Of a DNA stretch of 64,000 bases, positions 39,174 to 47,624 are shown piece after piece (positions within the stretch are counted from its first letter, which is position 1; every line of letters starts with the position of its first letter). This stretch comes from Variovorax paradoxus (lineage in GTDB: Bacteria > Pseudomonadota > Gammaproteobacteria > Burkholderiales > Burkholderiaceae_C): assembly GCF_022009635.1 (NCBI RefSeq), contig NZ_CP091716.1, positions 6,035,501 through 6,099,500 of the forward strand, written 5' to 3'. The position numbers were made by a program, and so were the translations under genes. The notes below the pieces were generated by a model, which was given only the letters and a program-made list of their open reading frames with translations, was not told where the DNA came from and ran no database searches.

Positions 39174-39201
39174 TATGGCCAACACAAAGGAGTTTCCCCT
39201 G

Positions 39202-40143
39202 ATGACAACGCTGTCTGGAGTCTCTGCCAACCAGCTGGCCGTCGCCAATCCATGGTCGATGGTTCCCCCGCTGGGCAACCTGGATGCCTACATTTCGGCC
39301 GCCAACCGCCTGCCGATGCTCACGCTCGAAGAAGAGCAGGGCTTCGCACGCAAGCTGCGCGACCAGAACGACCTCGAATCCGCCGGCGCGCTCGTGCTGT
39401 CGCACTTGCGCCTCGTGGTTTCCATCTCCCGCCAATACCTGGGCTACGGGCTGCCGCACGGCGACCTGATCCAGGAAGGCAACGTCGGCCTGATGAAGGC
39501 CGTGAAGCGTTTCGACCCCGACCAGGGCGTGCGGCTCGTGAGCTACGCCATGCACTGGATCAAGGCCGAAATCCACGAGTACATCCTGAAGAACTGGCGC
39601 ATGGTCAAGGTCGCGACGACCAAGGCCCAGCGCAAGCTGTTCTTCAACCTGCGCTCGATGAAGCAGGGCTTCAAGGCCGACTCGGCCGCGGCCGACAACG
39701 GCACGCACCGCGAAACGCTGAGCCCCGACGAGGTGTCGCAAATGGCGACCCGGCTCAACGTCAAGCCCGAAGAAGTGCTCGAGATGGAAACCCGCCTGTC
39801 GGGCGGCGACGTCATGCTCGATCCGGGCCCGTCGGACGACGGTGAAGAGGCCTTCGGCCCCATCGCCTACCTGGCCGACGCCACCCAGGAGCCGACCGCC
39901 CTGCTCGAGTCGCAGCAGCGCGACCGCCTGTCGAGCGACGGCATCGCCACGGCGCTCGAGGCGCTGGACGACCGCAGCCGCCGCATTGTCGAAGAGCGCT
40001 GGCTCAAGGTGAACGACGACGGCTCGGGCGGCATGACATTGCACGACCTCGCGGCCGTGTACGGCGTGAGCGCCGAACGCATCCGCCAGATCGAAGTCGC
40101 GGCGATGAAGAAGATGAAGAAGGCGCTCGCGGACTACGCGTAA
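39202..40143 (+). CDS. rpoH: RNA polymerase heat-shock sigma factor sigma-32
   Basis: Sigma factor directing chaperone and protease genes after heat stress, 313 residues. Region 2 has LSHLRLVVSISRQYLGYGLPHGDLIQEGNVGLMKAVKRFDP-type sequence (seen in pieces), the RpoH box reads QRKLFFNLRSMKQ, and region 4.2 is AAVYGVSAERIRQIEVAAMKKMK. Two in-frame ATGs exist: 39175 directly abuts the CIRCE element with no ribosome-binding site, whereas 39202 has AAAGGAG nine bases upstream, so I use 39202. A perfect CIRCE upstream implies HrcA control. Confidence 0.97.
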   Translation: MTTLSGVSANQLAVANPWSMVPPLGNLDAYISAANRLPMLTLEEEQGFARKLRDQNDLESAGALVLSHLRLVVSISRQYLGYGLPHGDLIQEGNVGLMKAVKRFDPDQGVRLVSYAMHWIKAEIHEYILKNWRMVKVATTKAQRKLFFNLRSMKQGFKADSAAADNGTHRETLSPDEVSQMATRLNVKPEEVLEMETRLSGGDVMLDPGPSDDGEEAFGPIAYLADATQEPTALLESQQRDRLSSDGIATALEALDDRSRRIVEERWLKVNDDGSGGMTLHDLAAVYGVSAERIRQIEVAAMKKMKKALADYA

Positions 40144-40172
40144 GCCACCAGCCTCTCCTTCCCAGGATGAAG

Positions 40173-40198
40173 AAAAGCCCGGTCTCCCGGGCTTTTTT
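40173..40198. terminator. Bidirectional intrinsic terminator after rpoH
   Basis: AAAAGCCCGG (40173-40182) pairs with CCGGGCTTTT (40187-40196), continuing into T. It lies between rpoH and the convergent AlkC-like gene and can serve both. Confidence 0.9.
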
Positions 40199-41025
40199 CA
40201 TTTGGAGAGCGTGCGCATCGCCCGCTTGGCGATGTAGCGGGTTTCTGGCGTATCCGACTCGGCCAGCCAGCGCGCGCAGAGTTTGTCGACCCATTCGCCC
40301 TGGCTCTTGCTCGCATCGTTGAGCCAGTTGGCCACCGAGTTCTGCACATAGCGGCTCGGATCGGCGCGCAGCGGCTCCAGCAGCGGCAGCGCGCGCCAGG
40401 GCTCGGTCTTGAGCGCCTCGATCTGGGCGCACCACACGCCGCGCGGGCGCGTGAGCTCGCTGGCGAAGCGGCGGATGTTGGGGTCGGCATCCAGCACCCA
40501 GGGCTGCAGCAGCGCGAGCGCTTCGTCGAGCGAGGCAATCACCGCGTCGCGCACCGCCATCCAGGCGATCTCGCGCACGCCGAAGTGCGGATCGGCGGCA
40601 AAGCGGCGCACGGCCTCCAGTTGCCGCGGCAGCGACAGGCCCGAGAGCGTGACCCACTGCGCGGCCCAGCAGCGCGCCACGTCGCTCGAATGCGTGGCCA
40701 GCCTGTGGGCGACGGCATCGCGCTCGTCATGCAGCGCCGCGAGGTCATACAGCGCGCGGGCGATGTGCCCGTGCCGCTGCATCGGCTTGAACGCCGCCAG
40801 CATCGCGAGAGTGTCGACCAGCCGCTCGCTCTGCGCGTCGAGCCCGATGTGCCCCGCCACGCTGCGCGCCAGCCGCGGCAGCTCCAGCGCCATGAATTCG
40901 TTGAGGTTGACGGTTTCGAGCAGCCCGTCGTTGAGAGCGCCCAGCACCTCGGGCGGGATCAGCGCGATGCGGAAGGCGCCCTTGCGCGTCTTCAGGTGCT
41001 CGACCGAGCCCACCACGGCTTGCAT
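40198..41025 (-). CDS. AlkC-like DNA alkylation-repair HEAT-repeat protein
   Basis: A 275-residue all-helical HEAT-like protein. The C-terminal pattern SRYVQNSVANWLNDASKSQGEW followed by TRYIAKRAMRTL is the hallmark of the AlkC branch of alkylpurine DNA glycosylases; the middle holds helical pairs such as DPHFGVREIAWMAVRD. Catalytic competence cannot be judged by eye. It lies 13 bases behind sco on the same strand and so may be read from the cytochrome oxidase assembly transcript, an unexpected neighbour. Confidence 0.8.
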   Translation of the reverse strand: MQAVVGSVEHLKTRKGAFRIALIPPEVLGALNDGLLETVNLNEFMALELPRLARSVAGHIGLDAQSERLVDTLAMLAAFKPMQRHGHIARALYDLAALHDERDAVAHRLATHSSDVARCWAAQWVTLSGLSLPRQLEAVRRFAADPHFGVREIAWMAVRDAVIASLDEALALLQPWVLDADPNIRRFASELTRPRGVWCAQIEALKTEPWRALPLLEPLRADPSRYVQNSVANWLNDASKSQGEWVDKLCARWLAESDTPETRYIAKRAMRTLSK

Positions 41026-41038
41026 CTGTCAACCCTGC

Positions 41039-41656
41039 TCAAGAAGCGATCAGCGTCTTCAGGTCCGACACCATGGCCGGCACGCCCGCGCCGTAGCGTG
41101 CGTAGAGCCGCAGGCGCCCCTGCGTGTCGTACACGTAGCTCGCGGCCGAGTGGTCCATCGAATAGCTGGTCGGCGTCTTGCCGTCGACCTTCTTGTAGTA
41201 GACCTTGTAGTCCTTCGCGAGCGCGGCCAGTTCGTCGGCGGTCGGGATCAGCGCCACGAAGCTCGGGTCGAACGCGCCCATGTAGGCCTTGAGCACCTCG
41301 GCCGTGTCGCGCGCCGGGTCGACGGTGACGAACAGAACCTGCAGCTTGTCGCCGTCCTTGCCCAGCTGCTGCTTGACCTGCGCCATCTCGGTCATGGTGG
41401 TCGGGCAGACATCGGGGCACTGGGCGTAGCCGAAGAACATCACGACCGCCTTGCCCTTGAAGTCGGCCATGGTGCGGACCTTGCCGTCGGCGTCCTTCAG
41501 CGAGAAGTCCTTTGCGTAGTCGGCGCCGGTGATGTCCACGGCATTGAAGCTCTGCTTCTGCTCGCTGCAGGCGGAAAGCCCCAGGCCCAGGGTCGCGGCG
41601 ATGCCCACCCAGCCGGCGCTTCCGGCGATCAATCTGAGAGCGTTCCGCTTGTTCAT
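41039..41656 (-). CDS. SCO1/SenC-family copper chaperone
   Basis: Membrane-tethered copper-delivery protein for the CuA site of cytochrome oxidase, 205 residues. N-terminal signal/anchor with lipobox-like GLGLSAC near residue 30; thioredoxin fold with the copper-binding CPDVCP (~80) and the distal ligand His in YSMDHSA. Follows ctaB by 13 bases in the oxidase assembly operon. Confidence 0.95.
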   Translation of the reverse strand: MNKRNALRLIAGSAGWVGIAATLGLGLSACSEQKQSFNAVDITGADYAKDFSLKDADGKVRTMADFKGKAVVMFFGYAQCPDVCPTTMTEMAQVKQQLGKDGDKLQVLFVTVDPARDTAEVLKAYMGAFDPSFVALIPTADELAALAKDYKVYYKKVDGKTPTSYSMDHSAASYVYDTQGRLRLYARYGAGVPAMVSDLKTLIAS

Positions 41657-41669
41657 GGAAAAGACGTGG

Positions 41670-42575
41670 TCAATGGATGTAGTGATCGACGAGCAAGGCC
41701 AGGAACAGCACGCTCAGGTGGATCAGCGAGAAGCGAAAGGTCTTTCGCGCCAGGGTGTCGGAGTAGTTGCGCCACAGCGCGAAGGCGTAGCCGGTGAAGC
41801 CGACGCTCACGACCACCGCCACCGCCAGGTACAGCCAGCCGCTCATGCCGTAGATGAAGGGCATCAGGCAGGCCGCGAACAGAATGAAGGTGTACAGCAG
41901 CACCTGCAGCCGCGTGAACTCGTTGCCGTGCGTCACGGGCAGCATCGGCAGGCCCGCCTTGCGGTAGTCCTCGACGCGGTAGAGCGCCAGCGCCCAGAAG
42001 TGCGGCGGCGTCCACAGGAAGATGATGAGGAAAAGAATCAGCGCCTCGGGGCCCACGTCGCCCGTCATCGCAGCCCAGCCCAGCACCGGCGGCATGGCGC
42101 CCGAGGCACCGCCGATCACGATGTTCTGCGGCGTCAGCGGCTTGAGGATCACGGTGTAGATCACCGCGTAACCGACGAAGGTGGCGAAGGTCAGCCACAT
42201 GGTCAGCGGATTGACCGTGAACCACAGCAGCACGGAGCCGGCGGTGCACAGCAGCGCCGAGAAGATCAGCGCCTGCAGGTCGCTGAGTTCGCCGCGCGCG
42301 GTGGGGCGCCACGCGGTGCGCTTCATCTTGGCGTCGATGCCCTTTTCGACCAGGCAGTTGAACGCCGCCGCCGCCCCCGCCACCAGCCAGATGCCGATGC
42401 AGGCCAGCGCGCCGCGCTGCACGTCGGCCCACGACGGCATGCCCGGCACGGCCAGCACCATGCCGATGAAGGCGCAGAACACGATCAGCTGCACCACGCG
42501 CGGCTTTGTCAGCGCGTAGAACTGGCGCAGCACGTTGGCGGTGCTGCCTTGCTGAACGGAAATCGGGGTACTCAC
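41670..42575 (-). CDS. ctaB: Protoheme IX farnesyltransferase (heme O synthase)
   Basis: UbiA-family membrane enzyme attaching farnesyl to heme B, first step to heme A. The 301-residue product has about eight or nine helices and the prenyltransferase motifs [19 protein letters not shown] (NxxxDxxxxRT) and [19 protein letters not shown]. Starts inside the last bases of ctaA (four-base overlap), so both heme A enzymes are coupled. Confidence 0.96.
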   Translation of the reverse strand: MSTPISVQQGSTANVLRQFYALTKPRVVQLIVFCAFIGMVLAVPGMPSWADVQRGALACIGIWLVAGAAAAFNCLVEKGIDAKMKRTAWRPTARGELSDLQALIFSALLCTAGSVLLWFTVNPLTMWLTFATFVGYAVIYTVILKPLTPQNIVIGGASGAMPPVLGWAAMTGDVGPEALILFLIIFLWTPPHFWALALYRVEDYRKAGLPMLPVTHGNEFTRLQVLLYTFILFAACLMPFIYGMSGWLYLAVAVVVSVGFTGYAFALWRNYSDTLARKTFRFSLIHLSVLFLALLVDHYIH

Positions 42576-43807
42576 GCGGCGGCCTTCCTCTGGTTGTTGT
42601 TGTCGTGACCGGTTGCATTGTCACTGGCGCGCGCGAGCCGTGCTTCGGGCACGGCGCGGCGGCTTTCGCACAGCGCCCATGTCAGCACCACGGCCAGCGC
42701 CGCGGCGCCACCCGTGTGAAGCACGGCCGCCGCCAGCGGCCAGCCGAGAAGCACGTTGCCCAGGCCGGTGGCCAGTTGCAGCAGCGCAAGACCCGCCAGC
42801 CAGCGCGCCTGGGGTTTCAGTGTGTCGATGCGACGCAGGCGCCATGCCAGCACGCCGAGCGCGGCGAAGACGGCGTAAGCCATCAACCGATGCGCATAGT
42901 GGATGGCGGTGAGCGCCGAGAAGTCGAGCGGCTGGCCTTCGCCGGTCACGCCGAGGTGGCGCCAGATCTCGAAGCCCTGCGCGAAGTTCATCGGCGGCCA
43001 CCAGCTGTCCTGGCAGGTCGGGAACTGCGTGCAGGCGAGCACCGCATAGTTGGTGCTGACCCAGCCGCCGAGGGCGATCTGCAGCACGAGCAGCACGGTG
43101 GTGGCGATGAGCCCGTTGCGCAGCGCCGGCGATAAGGCGGTGGGCAGCCGCTGAGCGGCGGCCTGGCGGTAATGCACGGCCTGGATGCAGAGCAGCGCCA
43201 GCAGCACCACGGCGCCCAACAGGTGCAGCGTGACGATCGCGGGGAACAGCTTCCAGGTCACGGTGAGGGCGCCGAACGCGCCCTGCAGGCACACCCAGAC
43301 CAGCGTGAATGCCGGCCACCAGGCGCTGAGCGTGGCGTGGTGATCGCCGTCCTTGGACGATGACGACGGCTGCGGCACGCGGCGCTGGCGGCGGCGCACG
43401 ATCCAGGTCGCGCCCGCGAGCGTGAGGATCAGCACGCCGACGCCCGTCGCCAGGTAGCGGTGAACCATCTCGACCCAGGCCTTGCCGTGCGTGACCGGAC
43501 CGGTCGGCTGCGCGCTCTGCGCCATCGCGATCTCGTGCCGTGCGCCGTGCGGGCTGGCATTGCCGTAGCAGCCGGGCCAGTCGGGGCAGCCCAAGCCCGA
43601 ATCGGTGAGCCGGGTGAACGCGCCGAACAGCGTCAGGTCGAAGGTCAGGAACAGCGTGAGCACGGTCAGCGCATGCAGCCGGCGCGCCGGGCCTGCGCCC
43701 GCGTTGCGCCGCCAGACCCACAGCAGCGGGCCGAGCGCGATCAGCACGCCCGCGGCCATGAGCCACGCGATCGGCGTGAGGTCGTAGAGCGAGCTCGTCG
43801 TGTCCAT
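42572..43807 (-). CDS. ctaA: Heme A synthase (COX15/CtaA)
   Basis: Oxidises the heme O methyl group to the formyl of heme A for the aa3-type oxidase. The 411-residue product has about eight membrane segments and four conserved histidines in [45 protein letters not shown] and [13 protein letters not shown]. The motif [22 protein letters not shown] contains the extracellular Cys pair typical of the family. Between the CxxxC Sco-like gene and ctaB. Confidence 0.95.
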   Translation of the reverse strand: MDTTSSLYDLTPIAWLMAAGVLIALGPLLWVWRRNAGAGPARRLHALTVLTLFLTFDLTLFGAFTRLTDSGLGCPDWPGCYGNASPHGARHEIAMAQSAQPTGPVTHGKAWVEMVHRYLATGVGVLILTLAGATWIVRRRQRRVPQPSSSSKDGDHHATLSAWWPAFTLVWVCLQGAFGALTVTWKLFPAIVTLHLLGAVVLLALLCIQAVHYRQAAAQRLPTALSPALRNGLIATTVLLVLQIALGGWVSTNYAVLACTQFPTCQDSWWPPMNFAQGFEIWRHLGVTGEGQPLDFSALTAIHYAHRLMAYAVFAALGVLAWRLRRIDTLKPQARWLAGLALLQLATGLGNVLLGWPLAAAVLHTGGAAALAVVLTWALCESRRAVPEARLARASDNATGHDNNNQRKAAA

Positions 43808-43831
43808 GCGGTCTTGTCTGTCTGCGGCCGC

Positions 43832-44512
43832 TCAGCGGTCCGGCTTGTCCCACGACGCCGAGGCGCGCAGCAGGCGGTCGAGGTCGCGCTTGGCGCGGCT
43901 GGCGCCCGCGGCGTCCATGCGCGCCGGGAAGCGCATCATCCAGTGGCCCATCGGATCGACCACGTAAAGGTGTTCGGCCAGCGTGTGGCCCGACACGGGA
44001 ACGAGCCACTTGGCCAGTTCGTCGGCCGGCACGCGCAGCACGGTCGCGCCGTGCAGGCCGTTGTTCAGGCGTTCGGGCACGGGTGCGGCGTCGCTCACCA
44101 GCCAGACGCGGTCCATGCGGTCTTTTTCGCGGCCCAGGCTTTCGCGCAGTTGCCGCTGCAGGTAGAGCTGCTGCTCGCACAGCGCGTCGCAGGCGGCGTC
44201 GGCCACCGCGACCAGCAACCACTGCCCCTTGAGGGTGGCCAGGTCGACCGGCGCGCCGTTGCGATCGGCGGCGACGAACTTCGGCAGTTCGCGCTGCGGA
44301 TCGATCAGCTCGCCGTAGACGCTGCGCCCCTCGGGCCGGATCACGTAGTAGGTGAAGTACGAGGCGATGACCGGCGCCGCGCACATCAGCATCACCGCGA
44401 TCATCTTCCAGCGCCCGACGACCGTGCGCCGGCCTTCCGCGCCGTCGAGGGCCTGGTTCGGCGACGGCATCGAATGGACCGTCAGGCCCAGCGGCTCGTC
44501 AGAAGCGGCCAT
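43832..44512 (-). CDS. Sco-like thioredoxin-fold protein with CxxxC, cytochrome oxidase locus
   Basis: A 226-residue single-pass membrane protein. After a short cytosolic leader, residues ~37-60 form a helix (MIAVMLMCAAPVIASYFTYYV), and the exported part shows DLATLKGQWLLVAVADAACDALCEQQLY: CDALC at the position of the Sco copper motif CxxxC. SGHTLAEHLYVVDPMGHWMMRFP resembles the Sco segment carrying the distal His. It is not the canonical Sco, which is present at the end of the operon. Start at MAASDEP (44512) overlaps the SURF1 3' end by 14 bases. Confidence 0.78.
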   Translation of the reverse strand: MAASDEPLGLTVHSMPSPNQALDGAEGRRTVVGRWKMIAVMLMCAAPVIASYFTYYVIRPEGRSVYGELIDPQRELPKFVAADRNGAPVDLATLKGQWLLVAVADAACDALCEQQLYLQRQLRESLGREKDRMDRVWLVSDAAPVPERLNNGLHGATVLRVPADELAKWLVPVSGHTLAEHLYVVDPMGHWMMRFPARMDAAGASRAKRDLDRLLRASASWDKPDR

Positions 44513-45353
44513 CGCGTGCGCGGCGCCTCGCGCGGCGGAAGGGTGTGATGAATTGGAACCAGACATAGAGGATGACGACGAGGGCCGACAGGCCAAACCA
44601 CTGGAATGCGTAACCGTAGTGCCTCTCGAGGCCCAGCGCCGGGGCCGGCCAGTCTCGCTGCAGCCCCTCGGAGGCCGGCCCGGTCTGCTGCAGCGACACG
44701 TCGGTACGCAGCGGCATCTTGGTCTCGGCGCGGAAAGCCTCCAGGTCGAGATTTTGCCGGATGGGCGAATACCCTTCGACGGCCGGTGCCGGAGCGGCGG
44801 CTTCCGGCGTCGCCGCGGTTGCGGGTGCGCCCGCCGGTGCTGCCGGTGCAGGGACGGACGTGCCCAGCTCCAGCAGGTGGCTCGGCGGCGGCTCGATCAG
44901 GCCCGTGACCTCGACGATGCCGGCCGGCGTTTCGACAGCGCCGAGCTTCGTGCGGTCGACGAAATTGCGCTGCACCCAGCCGCGCTGGACCATCACCGTC
45001 TGCTCGGTGCCCTCCAGCGCGAACGGCGTCAGCACGTAGAAGCCGGGCACGCCGTGCATCTGGCGGTTGTCGAGGTACACGGTCTGCGGCGTCAGCCACA
45101 GGCCGCGCAGGCGCACCGGGCGGTGCAGTTCGTCGGAAGGCTGCGCGAGCGCCAGGAACTCCGCCTGCGTGAGCGGCGGCTTCACTTTCTGGGCTTCGAT
45201 GCTGGCCTGCAATGCCTCTTTCTGCGCGGCGCGCGAGAGCTGCCAGCGGCCCAGCGAAACGGTGGCGGCCAGCGTCAGCACGGCGGCGACGGTGATCAGC
45301 CAGAAGCGACCGGGACGGCGCCGGTCTTCGGAGTACAGGGGTTCAGGAGTCAC
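44499..45353 (-). CDS. SURF1-family cytochrome oxidase assembly protein
   Basis: Membrane assembly factor implicated in heme A handling, 284 residues. Two membrane anchors flank the periplasmic part: FWLITVAAVLTLAATVSLGRWQLSRA-type helix at ~17-40 and FGLSALVVILYVWFQF near the end. Family motifs are GRWQLSRAAQKE and VMVQRGWVQRNFVD. A ~30-residue Ala/Pro-rich insertion interrupts the domain at ~175-205. GTG 45353 is the only sensible start and has no obvious ribosome-binding site, so start confidence is modest. Confidence 0.92.
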   Translation of the reverse strand: MTPEPLYSEDRRRPGRFWLITVAAVLTLAATVSLGRWQLSRAAQKEALQASIEAQKVKPPLTQAEFLALAQPSDELHRPVRLRGLWLTPQTVYLDNRQMHGVPGFYVLTPFALEGTEQTVMVQRGWVQRNFVDRTKLGAVETPAGIVEVTGLIEPPPSHLLELGTSVPAPAAPAGAPATAATPEAAAPAPAVEGYSPIRQNLDLEAFRAETKMPLRTDVSLQQTGPASEGLQRDWPAPALGLERHYGYAFQWFGLSALVVILYVWFQFITPFRRARRRARDGRF

Positions 45354-45389
45354 TGGAGGAAGCGGGGCGTGCGGCAGATAATGCGGGTC

Positions 45390-45611
45390 ATGAAATATTT
45401 CGTCGCCCTGGTGTTCGTGGGCATCTTCGCGAGCCTCGCGTTTGCCCTGTTCTTCATGCTGAAGGACGGGCGCAACGGGCGCGCCAAGAGCGGCGGCATG
45501 GCGCGCGCCCTCACCGTTCGGATCGGGCTGTCGGTGTTTTTGTTCCTCTGCATGCTGCTCGCCTGGAAACTCGGCTACATCCAGCCCACCGGACTCCCGC
45601 TCGGCAAGTAG
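45390..45611 (+). CDS. Twin-transmembrane small protein (DUF2909-like)
   Basis: A 73-residue protein with two membrane helices: KYFVALVFVGIFASLAFALFF and VRIGLSVFLFLCMLLAWKLGY. It points opposite to SURF1, between SURF1 and ctaE, a position such small proteins usually hold in betaproteobacterial oxidase loci. Function unknown; an oxidase assembly or stability role is inferred from location only. An alternative ATG lies three codons upstream. Confidence 0.83.
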   Translation: MKYFVALVFVGIFASLAFALFFMLKDGRNGRAKSGGMARALTVRIGLSVFLFLCMLLAWKLGYIQPTGLPLGK

Positions 45612-45637
45612 GTGGTGCTCGTTCCACGAGAACCATG

Positions 45638-45664
45638 AAAAAGGCGCCTTCCGGCGCCTTTTTT
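45638..45664. terminator. Bidirectional intrinsic terminator
   Basis: AAAAAGGCGCC (45638-45648) pairs with GGCGCCTTTTT (45653-45663) around TTCC. It separates the convergent twin-TM gene and ctaE. Confidence 0.88.
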
Positions 45665-45688
45665 CTGGAATGCCGCGAGGTGCTTCGC

Positions 45689-46570
45689 TCAAAGCCAATA
45701 GACCAGCATGTAAAGGCCGAGCCAGACCACGTCGACGAAGTGCCAATACCAGGCCGCGCCTTCGAAGCCGAAGTGGCGCTCCGGCGTGAAGTGGCCCTTG
45801 CGCAGGCGCAAGGTGATGAACAGCAGCATCAGCATGCCGATGAACACATGCAGGCCGTGGAAGCCGGTCAGCATGAAGAAGGTCGAGCCGTAGGTGCCGG
45901 AGCTGAGCTTGAGGTTCAGTTCGGTGTACAGGTGGTGGTACTCGTAGGCCTGCACGCCCAGGAAGATCAGGCCGAGCAGCACGGTCATCCACATGAAGCG
46001 GATGGTCTGCGCGCGGTGGCCGGCACGCAGCGCGTGGTGGGCGATGGTGAGCGTGACGCCCGAGCTCAGCAGCAGCGCGGTGTTGATGGTGGGCAGCCAG
46101 AACGGGCCGACCGTCTGGAAGGGCTCGACGATGCCGGCCGGCGAACCGGTGGCGCCGGCGGCGACGCTGGGCCACACGGCCTTGAAGTCGGGCCAGAGGA
46201 TTGCGTTGTCCAGGCTGCCGAGCGTCGGCAGCGCGTGGGTGCGGGCCCACCACAGCGCGGTGAAGAAGGCGCCGAAGAACATCACTTCGGAGAAGATAAA
46301 CCAGCTCATGCTCCAGCGGAACGAGAGGTCCACCTTGTGGCCGTACTGCCCGCTTTCGCTCTCGCCGATGGCGGCGCGGAACCACACGAACAGCGTGCCG
46401 AGCCAGATCACCATGCCCGCCAGCAGCGACCAGGCGCCCCATGCGTGGCCGTTGATCCATTGCGCGGCGCCCAGGATCACGAAGAACAGGCCGATCGCGG
46501 CCGAGACCGGATAGGCCGACGGCCCTGGCACGAAGTAATAGGGCGTGGCGCCGTGGGTGGTTGAACTCAT
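45689..46570 (-). CDS. ctaE: Cytochrome c oxidase subunit III
   Basis: Seven-helix core subunit of the aa3/caa3 oxidase, 293 residues. WSMSWFIFSEVMFFGAFFTALWWAR, TIAHHALRAGHR, YEYHHLYTELNLKLSSGTYGS and TGFHGLHVFIGML are all conserved landmarks. ATG 46570 (MSSTTHGATPYYFVPGPS) is the family start. Last gene of the structural cluster ctaC-ctaD-small gene-ctaG-DUF2970-ctaE. Confidence 0.96.
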   Translation of the reverse strand: MSSTTHGATPYYFVPGPSAYPVSAAIGLFFVILGAAQWINGHAWGAWSLLAGMVIWLGTLFVWFRAAIGESESGQYGHKVDLSFRWSMSWFIFSEVMFFGAFFTALWWARTHALPTLGSLDNAILWPDFKAVWPSVAAGATGSPAGIVEPFQTVGPFWLPTINTALLLSSGVTLTIAHHALRAGHRAQTIRFMWMTVLLGLIFLGVQAYEYHHLYTELNLKLSSGTYGSTFFMLTGFHGLHVFIGMLMLLFITLRLRKGHFTPERHFGFEGAAWYWHFVDVVWLGLYMLVYWL

Positions 46571-46622
46571 ATCAGCTGCTCCTGGCTTTCTTTCTTCTCT
46601 CGATTCAGTGGATTCTGCTCGT

Positions 46623-46844
46623 TCAGGCCGCGGCCACATGGCGCACCAGCAGCACCAGCGCGACCACGAAGACGATCACGGCCGCGAACGCCACCGCAAT
46701 GATGTGCAGCGGGTTCAGCTTGCGCAGGTCTTCCTGGTAGGCGCTGTTCTTGCGAACGCCGAAGAACGACCACGCCACCGCCTTCACCGTATCCCACAGC
46801 GAAGCCTTCGAGTCGTTCGGCCGGTCGGGCGGCTGAGCGGTCAT
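46623..46844 (-). CDS. DUF2970 small membrane protein
   Basis: A 73-residue protein with WDTVKAVAWSFFGVRKNS, the DUF2970 signature, and one C-terminal membrane helix (IIAVAFAAVIVFVVALVLLV). Its ATG overlaps the ctaG stop by one base, so it is translated with ctaG. Always-in-the-locus position suggests an oxidase assembly role; no function is demonstrated that I know of. Confidence 0.88.
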   Translation of the reverse strand: MTAQPPDRPNDSKASLWDTVKAVAWSFFGVRKNSAYQEDLRKLNPLHIIAVAFAAVIVFVVALVLLVRHVAAA

Positions 46845-47470
46845 CACGAGCGCGGCTCATTGGGGGCATTCGAAACGGCGGCAACCGGCGCCGCGGGCGT
46901 CTTGCCGCCCACCTCGAAGAAGGTGTACGACAGCGTGATGGTCTTCACGTCTTTCGAAATCTTGGGGTCGATCACGAACGCGACGGGCCACTGCTTCTTC
47001 TCGCCCGGATCGAGCGTGTACTGGTTGAAGCAGAAGCACTCGAGCTTGTTGAAGTACGGCGCCGCCTGCTGCGGGGCGTAGCTCGGGATGGCCTGCGCGG
47101 CCATGCGGCGGTTCTGCACGTTCTGGAACTCGTACATCACCGTGTTGAGCTGGCCCGGGTGCACCTGGATGGTCCGCTCCGCGGGCTTGAAGTCCCAGAG
47201 GCCGCCGCGCACGTTGGAGTCGAACTCCACGGTGATTGTGCGGGTCATGTCGACCTGCGTGTTGTCGGGAGCGTTCACGCCCTTGCCGCCGCTGGCACCG
47301 CCTGGCACCTGCAGTTCGGAAAGCGCGAGGATGTTGATGCCCGTCATCTCGCAGATCGCGCGGTACATCGGCACCAGTGCATAGCCGAAGGCGAACATGC
47401 CGCAGGCCACGACAGCCAGCTTGCCGACCATGCGGACATTGGCGCGGCGGATACGTTGACCGATGCTCAT
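46844..47470 (-). CDS. ctaG: Cytochrome c oxidase assembly protein CtaG/Cox11
   Basis: Inserts copper into the CuB centre of subunit I. The 208-residue product has one N-terminal membrane anchor (LAVVACGMFAFGYALVPMY) and a periplasmic immunoglobulin-like domain with the copper-binding CFCF motif in NKLECFCFNQYTLDPGE. YRAICEMTGIN is the conserved post-anchor segment. Lies between the 38-residue assembly peptide and DUF2970 gene. Confidence 0.96.
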   Translation of the reverse strand: MSIGQRIRRANVRMVGKLAVVACGMFAFGYALVPMYRAICEMTGINILALSELQVPGGASGGKGVNAPDNTQVDMTRTITVEFDSNVRGGLWDFKPAERTIQVHPGQLNTVMYEFQNVQNRRMAAQAIPSYAPQQAAPYFNKLECFCFNQYTLDPGEKKQWPVAFVIDPKISKDVKTITLSYTFFEVGGKTPAAPVAAVSNAPNEPRS

Positions 47471-47495
47471 GCTGGTGCTCCCGTTCGTTGGATCG

Positions 47496-47612
47496 TCAAC
47501 GGCTGCCGAAGAAGACCATGCGAACGATGAAGCCGATGAAGAAAATCACCGCGATGGAGGCCAGCGTGAGCCCCATGCGCCGGTTGTTCCTTCTCTGTTC
47601 TGGCGTCGTCAT
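47496..47612 (-). CDS. 38-residue single-pass cytochrome oxidase small assembly protein
   Basis: Very short gene between ctaD and ctaG. The product begins MTTPEQRRNNRRMGLTLA and continues as one hydrophobic helix (IAVIFFIGFIVRMVFF) to GSR. Basic residues before the helix suggest the N-terminus stays in the cytosol. ATG 47612 lies 12 bases past the ctaD stop and the TGA 25 bases before ctaG. Tiny proteins at this place are annotated as oxidase small assembly proteins in relatives. Confidence 0.82.
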   Translation of the reverse strand: MTTPEQRRNNRRMGLTLASIAVIFFIGFIVRMVFFGSR

Positions 47613-47624
47613 CGTCGTGGTCGA

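Noticed and set aside
39175..39201. Upstream ATG of rpoH as the true start
   Set aside because: It lies one base after CIRCE without a ribosome-binding site, whereas ATG 39202 has AAAGGAG at a good distance.
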